DNA of 44,375 nt from Candidatus Berkelbacteria bacterium CG_4_9_14_3_um_filter_39_23 (lineage in GTDB: Bacteria > Patescibacteriota > UBA1384 > GWA2-35-9 > CG2-30-39-44), in assembly GCA_002789815.1 (NCBI GenBank), contig PFTZ01000046.1:1-44375 (forward strand), in the 5' to 3' direction. Numbering within the stretch: position 1 is the stretch's first letter; every line of letters begins with the position of its first letter. The notes under the pieces are model-generated. The model saw nothing but the letters and a program-made list of their open reading frames with translations, was not told the origin of the DNA and did not search any database. Below, one piece after another: positions 1 through 6,318 of this stretch. The position numbers were made by a program, and so were the translations under genes.

Positions 1-53
1 GATGACGGGAGGGGATGGATCCCGCATCAAGTGCGGGATGACGGAGGGGGTGG

Positions 54-100
54 ATCCCCAATCCGAAGCGCTTCGCTTTCGGTTGAGGATGACAAGGGGG
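54..100. repeat. 47-bp dispersed repeat, copy 1
   Basis: These 47 bases, with the self-complementary core CCGAAGCGCTTCGCTTTCGG and the tail GAGGATGACAAGGGGG, recur identically and in the same orientation at 29219-29265. The surrounding bases 1-50 contain a related short palindrome (TCCCGCATCAAGTGCGGGA). Both copies are followed within about 60 bases by a version of a GTAAGTCGTGTAATT-like end. It looks like a remnant of a small non-coding mobile repeat; no coding capacity is seen. Confidence 0.75.
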
Positions 101-141
101 GCAGTCGGTTGAGGATGACAAGAGGGTATAATGATATTTTT

Positions 142-158
142 CGTAAGTCGTGTAATTA
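142..158. repeat. Solitary copy of the 23S-element terminal repeat
   Basis: CGTAAGTCGTGTAATTA matches 17 of the 19 bases of the right terminal inverted repeat of the small element inside the 23S gene (33067-33085). No opposite end is visible in the window, so this is a partial or truncated copy, or the other end lies beyond the edge. A more diverged version (GCGTAAGTTGCGCAATATT) follows the second 47-bp repeat near 29279. Confidence 0.6.
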
Positions 159-196
159 AAAAATAATACCGTTAAAAATTGAAAATAATTTTATTC

Positions 197-2023
197 TCAA
201 ATTCTATCAAGAATCTGAGGCGGTATTTCATCCAGAAACCGCGAGGGCGCGAACGATTGTAGTGAACCATAAATTTTTCTAAAGTCCGTGTGGGTAAGAT
301 AAAGTCGCTGTTTAGCCCTAGTTATTCCAACATAACACAGACGGCGCTCCTCTTCGATCTTTTGCGGTTCCAAGAGGCTACGCGAGTGCGGGAATAATCC
401 TTCCTCCATTCCAATCATAAAAACCACTGGGAATTCAAGCCCTTTGGCAGTGTGGAAAGTCATCAATTTTAATTTTGGTTCGTTGCCCATCTTGTCAGTT
501 GACTGATAAAGCGCGGTTTTTTCTAAAAATTCATCTAGATTGGCAAATTCGGTAGCCACTGATTTTAGCTCTTTGATGTTTTCCCAGCGCGTTTCGCCCT
601 CAATCGTACCATCCAGGAGCCAATCCTTATAGCCAGTTTTTTTAACCACTAAATAAATGGTCTCCGATGGTGTTTTATCTTTGGCTAATATACTGATTTG
701 CGCTATTTTTTCTCTGAATAAATCAAGTTTCTGTCCGCCCTGAGCCAATGTTTTTGGTCCAATACCCCTTGGTGGTCGCCCGGCTATCCTTTCCAAGCTT
801 AACCAGTCCTTGGGATTAGCCAGAAGGCGGAGGTATGCTAACACATCTTTAATCTCGCTTCGTTCATAGAAATTTACTCCGCCGATAATTTGGTAAGGCA
901 TGCTTACTTTTATAAATTCCTCTTCCAAAGCGCGCGATTGAGCGTGTGTTCGGTACAAAATTACCATATCTTCCGGGTTCAGATCAAAATGCTCCAAATC
1001 TTTTATTTCATTGATAATAAAAATCGCTTCTTCTTTTTCGTCAGATAAACGGGCTAAAGTAATCGGCGCGCCAGCGGGGTTGCCGGTCCATAATTTTTTA
1101 TCGGTCCGAAATAAGTTTTTTTCTATCACTTTTTGTCCAGCTTCCAGGATTTTTTTCGTTGAGCGGTAGTTTTGCTCTAGTTTAAAAACTTGCGCGGTTG
1201 GATAATCTTTTTCAAAATTTAAGATATTGCGAAAATTTGCCCCTCTAAACTGGTACACGGACTGCCAATCGTCTCCGATGGCACAAATGTTATTATGTTT
1301 TTGGGCTAGTTTTTTTACCAGTTGATATTGAATTTCGTTAGTATCCTGATACTCGTCAACCAAAATGTATTGAAATAAGTTTTGGTAACGCGCTAAAATT
1401 TCAGGGTGGGTAGTAAAAAGTTCAACGGTTTTAAGTAGCAGGTCGTCAAAGTCAAGGGCGTTATATTTTTTCAGCAGTAGTTCGTATTGCTCAAAAACTT
1501 GATTGGCGTTTTCTTGGAAATATCCTTCAATGTATTTTTTCATATCGTCGCTACCTGTCATTTCGTTTTTGGCTGACGAGATATAGGCGCTGATTACCCG
1601 CGGATTAAATTTTTTAGGGTCAAGCCCGATCATTTTCATTATCTTTTTAATGGCTTGAAGCTGATCTTGGGTATCCCAAATAGAAAAATTTGAGGTGAAA
1701 GGCAAAGAGGCGCGGTTTAATTCTCGGCGCAGGATTTTGACGCAGACCGAGTGAAAAGTTCCCATCCACGCCAGGGGGGAAGTAAGACCAAGTAGCTGGT
1801 TGATGCGATTTTGCATTTCCTCAGACGCTTTATTGGTAAAAGTAACGGCTAATATCGCGCTCGGGGCGATATGGTGTCGCTTGATTAGATAGGCAATCCG
1901 ATGGGTTAGAGTTTTGGTTTTTCCGCTTCCGGCTCCTGCCAATATCAAAATTGGTCCGTCTTTTATTTGGGCGGCTTGGGCTTGAATCGGATTGAGGGAT
2001 GCGAGGATTGGATCGTTTGGCAT
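197..2023 (-). CDS. UvrD/PcrA-family superfamily 1 DNA helicase
   Basis: ATP-dependent 3'-5' DNA helicase of the UvrD/Rep/PcrA type, acting in repair and in clearing replication obstacles. The 608-residue product shows the Walker A motif AGAGSGKT (residues 29-36), LVDEYQDTN (Walker B), GDDWQSVYQFRGA (motif III), QNYRS (motif IV) and the C-terminal motifs TFHTAKGLEFPVVF and RRLCYVGITRAK. It is roughly 100 residues shorter than typical PcrA/UvrD and ends soon after motif VI, so the C-terminal polymerase-binding tail is missing. The usual GDDDQSIY is GDDWQSVY here. It lies 21 bp downstream of tsaD on the same strand and is probably co-transcribed with it. Which paralogue it represents (UvrD, Rep or PcrA) cannot be told. 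Confidence 0.93.
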   Translation of the reverse strand: MPNDPILASLNPIQAQAAQIKDGPILILAGAGSGKTKTLTHRIAYLIKRHHIAPSAILAVTFTNKASEEMQNRINQLLGLTSPLAWMGTFHSVCVKILRRELNRASLPFTSNFSIWDTQDQLQAIKKIMKMIGLDPKKFNPRVISAYISSAKNEMTGSDDMKKYIEGYFQENANQVFEQYELLLKKYNALDFDDLLLKTVELFTTHPEILARYQNLFQYILVDEYQDTNEIQYQLVKKLAQKHNNICAIGDDWQSVYQFRGANFRNILNFEKDYPTAQVFKLEQNYRSTKKILEAGQKVIEKNLFRTDKKLWTGNPAGAPITLARLSDEKEEAIFIINEIKDLEHFDLNPEDMVILYRTHAQSRALEEEFIKVSMPYQIIGGVNFYERSEIKDVLAYLRLLANPKDWLSLERIAGRPPRGIGPKTLAQGGQKLDLFREKIAQISILAKDKTPSETIYLVVKKTGYKDWLLDGTIEGETRWENIKELKSVATEFANLDEFLEKTALYQSTDKMGNEPKLKLMTFHTAKGLEFPVVFMIGMEEGLFPHSRSLLEPQKIEEERRLCYVGITRAKQRLYLTHTDFRKIYGSLQSFAPSRFLDEIPPQILDRI

Positions 2024-2044
2024 AAGATGTTTTATATCTTGCGA

Positions 2045-3055
2045 CTACAATTTTAAATTCGGCTGGGCTTTGATTTTATCCCAAGCTTCACTGGGAGTTT
2101 TGAGATTTAGAAAAAATGCCAGACCAATCATACCAGCATTGTCGCCAAAAAATCCTTTGGCGGGAAAATAAATTGGCGCGCGGGCGCTAAACTTTTCAAT
2201 CATTGTTTGGCGGAGGGCGTTATTGGCAGATACTCCTCCGGCAATAAAAATTGTTTTTGGCTTGAACTGGGCAAATGCTCTTTCGGTTTTTTCAACTAGC
2301 ACCTTAATTATAGCTTGTTGGCTGGCGTAAGCCACTTCTGTTTTTTTAGCCCCCGGGTTTTTTTGTAGATAGTAAAGGACAGCTGTTTTCAGTCCGGAAA
2401 ATGAAAAATTCAAATCATCAGAGTTAATTTTAGGGCTGGGGAAAATAATTTTTGATTGCCCCTGAAACTCTCGCGCCAGTTTCTCTAGCGCTGGTCCTCC
2501 TGGATAGGGGAGACCGAGCAATGTGGCAATTTTATCAAATGCTTCGCCTGAGGCATCGTCGATTGTTTGCCCTAGCACTTGATAATTAGTCCACGACAGA
2601 AGTAGCACTAAAAACGTATGTCCGCCCGAGGCAGTCAAAACCAAAACGGGAAATTTGATTGTTTTAAAATTATCAAATGAGGTGATCGGCGAAATTAAGT
2701 GCGCGTAAATGTGGTTGACTCCTTGGATCGGTAAATGCCGTAGCCATGCTATGGTCTTAGCGGTTTCAACTCCGACTAGTAGCGAACCCACTAACCCTGG
2801 TCCTTGGGTAACTGCCACTGCTTCAATCTGTTCAATCTTAATGCCAGCTGATTTTAAAGCGTTTTCGATCGTTGGAATAATTTTTTTTTCGTGCAGGCGA
2901 CTGGCTACTTCGGGCACCACACCTTGCGTTTTTTGGTGAAAAGGTATTTGAGAGTAAGTGATATTTGATAGAATTTTATAATCGCTTCCAACAACAGACG
3001 CGCTGGTTTCGTCGCACGAAGTTTCTATCGCTAAAATTTTTATATCCCTTGACAC
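2045..3055 (-). CDS. tsaD: tRNA N6-threonylcarbamoyladenosine synthase subunit TsaD
   Basis: Universal enzyme that transfers the threonylcarbamoyl group to A37 of ANN-decoding tRNAs, acting in the cytoplasm with TsaB/TsaE. The product has 336 residues, normal for the family. It begins with the ASKHA-type LAIETSCDETS segment, carries the metal-binding HIYAH (His115 and His119), and has the glycine-rich GGHT, SGEAFDK, FSFSGLKTA and FIAGGVSANNALR motifs. The start is GTG and there is no clear Shine-Dalgarno sequence, so the message may be leaderless. The GTG lies on the -35 box of a promoter reading in the opposite direction (3049-3077), so the divergent pair shares a very compact control region. 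Confidence 0.95.
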   Translation of the reverse strand: MSRDIKILAIETSCDETSASVVGSDYKILSNITYSQIPFHQKTQGVVPEVASRLHEKKIIPTIENALKSAGIKIEQIEAVAVTQGPGLVGSLLVGVETAKTIAWLRHLPIQGVNHIYAHLISPITSFDNFKTIKFPVLVLTASGGHTFLVLLLSWTNYQVLGQTIDDASGEAFDKIATLLGLPYPGGPALEKLAREFQGQSKIIFPSPKINSDDLNFSFSGLKTAVLYYLQKNPGAKKTEVAYASQQAIIKVLVEKTERAFAQFKPKTIFIAGGVSANNALRQTMIEKFSARAPIYFPAKGFFGDNAGMIGLAFFLNLKTPSEAWDKIKAQPNLKL

Positions 3056-3077
3056 AGAGCTAATTTTAATGTATTAT
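3049..3077 (+). promoter_or_regulatory. Sigma70-type promoter for the small gene at 3133
   Basis: TTGACA (3049-3054), a 17-base spacer, then TATTAT (3072-3077). Transcription would begin near 3084, which excludes the in-frame ATG at 3076 and supports the start at 3133. The -35 box overlaps the first codons of tsaD on the other strand. Confidence 0.75.
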
Positions 3078-3132
3078 GATAAATAATCAAGTTATTGCAC
3101 TTTTAAATATCAGCCTACAAGGGAGGGAAACG

Positions 3133-3363
3133 ATGAAAAACAAACCAATTCGCGAAAAAGATTTTTCCCAAACTCATTTCCAACAAGGCAAACCTTCGTC
3201 TCACAGGGCAATTTCAGAGTTTACCGGGATGATCGACCAAACAAGAGAAGATTTTGATGGTTGGTGTTGCAACTCATTAGAAGGGCTCGATTGTCCGAAA
3301 GAGCTCAAACAAAAATGCTTTGAACAATCAATGTCCCTTCCAAACTCTATGACCGTTTCTTAA
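3133..3363 (+). CDS. Small protein of unknown function, 76 aa
   Basis: I do not recognise this protein. The start at 3133 is chosen because GGGAGG lies 6 bases upstream and because the promoter at 3049-3077 would start transcription after the longer alternative ATG. The product begins MKNKPIREKDF, is rich in charged and polar residues, has no membrane segment, and has four cysteines in its C-terminal half (the pair in GWCCN, then LDCPK and KQKCFEQ), a spacing that could bind a metal or form disulfides. It is an independent unit with its own promoter and a hairpin-plus-T-run terminator (3351-3392), which argues for a real, separately controlled gene. Confidence 0.65.
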   Translation: MKNKPIREKDFSQTHFQQGKPSSHRAISEFTGMIDQTREDFDGWCCNSLEGLDCPKELKQKCFEQSMSLPNSMTVS

Positions 3364-3392
3364 AATCAAAAATAGATTCGGTCTTTTTTTTT
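3351..3392 (+). terminator. Candidate intrinsic terminator
   Basis: GACCG (3351-3355) pairs with CGGTC (3379-3383), with a second small block TCT/AGA inside after two mismatches, and nine T residues follow directly. The stem begins inside the last codons of the 76-aa gene. Moderate stem strength but well-placed T tract. Confidence 0.55.
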
Positions 3393-3418
3393 ACCATAAA
3401 AAGAGTTAAAATATATTT

Positions 3419-4330
3419 ATGGAAGAATCGTTTTTACAATCTAGCGAGTGGGAAAAATTTCAAAAAGCATTTGGAAATCGGGTTTTTCGCATTCAGGGAG
3501 TGCTCTTGATTAAAAACCCTAAGATGCGCCTGCCGTATTTATATGCTCCGCGGGTTGGTAAAATTAACTCGCTGGCAATATTTAAAGACGAACTCAATGT
3601 CTTGGCTAAAAAAGAAAAAGCGGTTTTTGTTAAAATAGAACCATACAAAGTGGCTTTATTAACAGATTTTCCTAACGCTAAACAGTCTGCTACTGTGCAA
3701 CCGCAAACTACACTTTTAGTTAATCTTGGATCAAGCGAGGAAAAAATTTTAGATCAAATGCGATCCAAAACTCGGTATAATATCCGTCTCGCTACTCGGC
3801 ATGGAGTAGAGGTGATCGAGCAAAATACGTTTGAAAGTTTCTGGGCGCTAGCGCAAAAAACCAGTGCGCGGGATAATTTTCGTTATCATTCCAAAAGATA
3901 TTTTGAGCTTATGCTTAAAACATTGGCGCCCAAAATCAAGATATTTAGCGCAATTAAAGAAGGGAAAATTTTAGCGTCAGCGATTGTTTTGTTTTGGGGC
4001 GAGATAACATACTATTTGCACGGCGCGTCGCTTTGGGAGGCGCGTCAGTTAATGGCGCCCTACAAGTTGCACTGGGAAATTATGAAAATCGCCAAAAGAG
4101 CAGGGTGCGGGCAGTATGATATGTGGGGAATCAAATTAAAACCTCAAATCTCAAATCTAAAATCTCAAAATTATTATAGTCAAATTGACATTCACCATTC
4201 CTGGGCGGGGATTACTAGATTCAAATTGGGGTTTGCGCCAGAGGGGAGGATAATCAATTATCCGGACGCTTTAGACTTGATATACCGCCCATTTTGGTAT
4301 AAAATTTATTCCTTGAAGAAAAAGCAATAA
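3419..4330 (+). CDS. FemAB-family peptidoglycan interpeptide-bridge aminoacyltransferase
   Basis: Likely transfers an amino acid from aminoacyl-tRNA to the peptidoglycan stem peptide (FemX/FemAB, GNAT-like fold). The 303-residue product has the family features: an N-terminal QSSEWEKFQ segment, MRSKTRYNIRLATRHGVEV in the middle, a SAIVLFWGEITYYLHGASL strand region and a C-terminal HHSWAGITRFKLGFAPEGR. It is about one domain shorter than staphylococcal FemA. The ATG follows an AT-rich stretch with no Shine-Dalgarno, suggesting a leaderless message. Residues about 241-249 (PQISNLKSQ) are encoded by a run of ATCTCAAA-like repeats that also occurs in non-coding parts of the window and may be an in-frame insertion. 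It precedes a Mur ligase by 9 bp, consistent with a cell-wall operon. The acceptor and amino-acid specificity are unknown. Confidence 0.85.
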   Translation: MEESFLQSSEWEKFQKAFGNRVFRIQGVLLIKNPKMRLPYLYAPRVGKINSLAIFKDELNVLAKKEKAVFVKIEPYKVALLTDFPNAKQSATVQPQTTLLVNLGSSEEKILDQMRSKTRYNIRLATRHGVEVIEQNTFESFWALAQKTSARDNFRYHSKRYFELMLKTLAPKIKIFSAIKEGKILASAIVLFWGEITYYLHGASLWEARQLMAPYKLHWEIMKIAKRAGCGQYDMWGIKLKPQISNLKSQNYYSQIDIHHSWAGITRFKLGFAPEGRIINYPDALDLIYRPFWYKIYSLKKKQ

Positions 4331-4339
4331 ATAATTATT

Positions 4340-5656
4340 ATGTTCAACTGCCTAAAGGCAAAAATTAGACCATTTTTATCTGATAAAACAATTTCTGAGT
4401 ACCACCGTTTACAAGCCGGGTTGGCTGCTTGGAGATATAATTATCCGGGCAGGAAGCTAAAAATTATCGGTGTGACTGGCACCAACGGAAAAACTACCAC
4501 TTGCGTTTTGTTGGGTGCAATTTTAGAATTAGCTGGTTCAAAAGTGGCTGAAGCAACCACAGTGAGATTTAAAATCGGCGCGCGCGTTTGGAAAAATAAT
4601 ACCAAGATGACCACGATTTCTCCGTGGATTTTGCAAAGTTTTTTATCCAAAGCGCAAAGAGCTGGCTGTGAATATGTTATTTTAGAGGTAACATCGCACG
4701 CGCTCGAGCAATTTCGCACTCTGGGGATCGATTTTTTGGGGGCAGTTCTGACCAATATCACGCGCGATCATCTAGATTATCATAAAACTTTTGCCGGTTA
4801 TGTGAGCGCTAAGTTGAAATTATTTGAAGCAGAGCCATTTATTTCAGTAATAAATCTTGATGATTCGTCAAGCAAAGAGTTTTTACAACTGGCATCTAGC
4901 CACCAAACTAGCTATAGCATTGGCTCAAAAAAAGCCCAAGTGCGCGCTGAAAAAATTATTTATAATATTAAGACAACGGATTTTATATTGGTCACTCCCC
5001 AAGGGCAGATTATTGTTAAGCTTAATATCAAAGGTAAATTTAATATCTACAATGCATTAGCGTCCGCAGCTGTGGCGCATAATTTAGGGATTAGTTTAGA
5101 AACGATTAAGTATGGTCTAGAAAGTGTTGATTTAGTGCGCGGACGGATGGAAGAAATTAGCCAAGGGCAACCATTTCGGGTAATCATAGATTACGCTCAT
5201 ACCCCAGACGCGTTTGAAAAAATTTATAAAACATTAAGACCGATTATTCAGGGCAGAATAATAGCGGTTTTTGGCGCTACTGGCAATCGCGACACTGGAA
5301 AACGACCGATGCTGAGCGCCATCGCCTCCCGTTTTGCCGATATAATTATTTTAACCAACGAAGACCCTTACACCGAAAATCCTGTGAAAATTATTAAACA
5401 AGTAGCTATCGGAGTTGATCGTAAAAAATTTAACCGCGGTAAAAATTATTTTCAAATTATTGATCGGGAAAAAGCGATTAAAAAAGCTTGCAGACTAGCT
5501 CAAGTAGGAGATTTAGCACTAATAACTGGCAAGGGGCACGAGGAAGTGATGGCAGTGGCGCATCCGAAAAACCCGCATTTGTCCATTCTGGCTCCTTTTA
5601 ACGAGCAAGATATCGTGAAAAAGATACTGGGCAAGATGGGCTATCGGGAAAATTGA
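4340..5656 (+). CDS. Mur ligase, MurE-like (UDP-MurNAc-tripeptide synthetase family)
   Basis: ATP-dependent ligase adding the third amino acid to the UDP-MurNAc-dipeptide in peptidoglycan synthesis, by family resemblance. The 438-residue product has the P-loop GTNGKTTT (residues 47-54), EVTSHALEQFR, LTNITRDHLDYH, the central-to-C-terminal DYAHTPDAFEKI, FGATGNRDTGKRP, and NEDPYTENP where MurE enzymes normally carry the amino-acid-selecting DNPR-type motif. That replacement means the third-position amino acid cannot be predicted. The first roughly 40 residues are shorter than the usual MurE N-terminal domain, another sign of a reduced or divergent form. It follows the FemAB gene closely, so the pair probably works together on stem and bridge assembly. 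Confidence 0.85.
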   Translation: MFNCLKAKIRPFLSDKTISEYHRLQAGLAAWRYNYPGRKLKIIGVTGTNGKTTTCVLLGAILELAGSKVAEATTVRFKIGARVWKNNTKMTTISPWILQSFLSKAQRAGCEYVILEVTSHALEQFRTLGIDFLGAVLTNITRDHLDYHKTFAGYVSAKLKLFEAEPFISVINLDDSSSKEFLQLASSHQTSYSIGSKKAQVRAEKIIYNIKTTDFILVTPQGQIIVKLNIKGKFNIYNALASAAVAHNLGISLETIKYGLESVDLVRGRMEEISQGQPFRVIIDYAHTPDAFEKIYKTLRPIIQGRIIAVFGATGNRDTGKRPMLSAIASRFADIIILTNEDPYTENPVKIIKQVAIGVDRKKFNRGKNYFQIIDREKAIKKACRLAQVGDLALITGKGHEEVMAVAHPKNPHLSILAPFNEQDIVKKILGKMGYREN

Positions 5657-5681
5657 CATACAAGAAGTAATTTGCTATTAT
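5653..5681 (+). promoter_or_regulatory. Sigma70-type promoter for rpsO
   Basis: TTGACA (5653-5658), a 17-base spacer and TATTAT (5676-5681). The -35 box overlaps the stop codon of the Mur ligase gene. Transcription would begin near 5688, giving a leader of about 25 bases containing the purine-rich AAAGGAAAGGAAA ahead of the ATG at 5712. Confidence 0.8.
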
Positions 5682-5711
5682 TATCAATAATAGGAAAAAG
5701 GAAAGGAAAAA

Positions 5712-6074
5712 ATGCCAATAAAAGAAAAAGTTAACTTGACCAAAACAGAGAGTAAAACTAAAGTGTTAGCAACAGCAAAAAAAGTGAAAACAGTAGCAGT
5801 CAAGCCAACCGCAACTAAAATTGCCAAAGTTGATTTAGTAAAAAAATATCGCGGGCATAAGTTAGATACTGGCTCAATTGAGGTGCAAATCGCTTTGTTT
5901 AGCCAAAGGATTGAAACTTTAGCCAAACATTTGAAAAAGCATAGCAAAGACAATGACTCAATGCGCGGGCTTTTGCAAATGGTCGGCAAACGACGACGAC
6001 TCTTGAATTACTTAAAGAAAAAAGAAGAAAAGAAATATCTAAAATTGATTCTTGATTTAGGATTGAGAAAATAA
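5712..6074 (+). CDS. rpsO: 30S ribosomal protein S15
   Basis: Primary 16S-binding protein of the small-subunit platform. The S15 core is clear from about residue 35: DTGSIEVQIALFSQRIETLA, LKKHSKDNDSMRGLLQMV and GKRRRLLNYLKKK. The 120-residue product carries an N-terminal extension of roughly 30 residues, rich in Lys, Thr and Val, in front of the usual roughly 89-residue protein; similar charged tails are often seen in ribosomal proteins of small genomes, but its role is unknown. A strong promoter lies just upstream. The order rpsO-pnp is the conserved bacterial arrangement. Confidence 0.95.
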   Translation: MPIKEKVNLTKTESKTKVLATAKKVKTVAVKPTATKIAKVDLVKKYRGHKLDTGSIEVQIALFSQRIETLAKHLKKHSKDNDSMRGLLQMVGKRRRLLNYLKKKEEKKYLKLILDLGLRK

Positions 6075-6082
6075 ACGACCCA

Positions 6083-6152
6083 CGCAACAACAAGTTGCGG
6101 GGTATCCGTTTGTTTCGCTATTTGAGATGACTTCATCTCTGTGGCAAGCCAC
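6083..6152 (+). repeat. Three short hairpins between rpsO and pnp
   Basis: CGCAAC/GTTGCG (6083-6099), GAGATGA/TCATCTC (6124-6139) and GTGGC/GCCAC (6141-6152) fold as consecutive small stems. The first and third are each followed by GGGGTAT. No T tract follows, so they are not ordinary terminators. They could be remnants of an interspersed palindromic repeat or an RNA-processing zone. Confidence 0.55.
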
Positions 6153-6197
6153 GGGGTATGCAGCTGTCTTGAAATAAATTTAATGGCTTTTGCCAAG

Positions 6198-6258
6198 AGA
6201 GAACTGGGCTTGGGGTGTGAGAAATGAGCAGGGCATTTCCCACCTCCCAAAGTTCTCT
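6198..6258 (+). promoter_or_regulatory. Long imperfect stem-loop in the pnp leader
   Basis: AGAGAACT (6198-6205) pairs with AGTTCTCT (6251-6258), and the stem continues inward through G-rich/C-rich arms to GAAATG/CATTTC, giving about 24 paired positions with small bulges. It sits 60 bases ahead of the pnp start. In E. coli a double-stranded leader stem is cut by RNase III and used by PNPase for autoregulation; the position here makes a similar role plausible, by inference only. Confidence 0.55.
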
Positions 6259-6318
6259 TATGTTAGGATTGCCTTAATACGTTATAATTGCGTTCAGGTA
6301 AATTCTAGAAAGGAAAAA

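Noticed and set aside
54..100. CRISPR repeat
   Set aside because: Only two distant copies exist, with no spacer array and no cas genes in the window.
2709..2939. 76-residue frame on the plus strand inside tsaD
   Set aside because: It is antisense to strongly conserved TsaD motifs and has no start signals; a shadow frame.
6190..6318. 43-residue N-terminal extension of PNPase from an upstream in-frame ATG
   Set aside because: It would run through the leader stem-loop, has no family similarity and no ribosome-binding site; the family N-terminus and AAAGGA fit ATG 6319.
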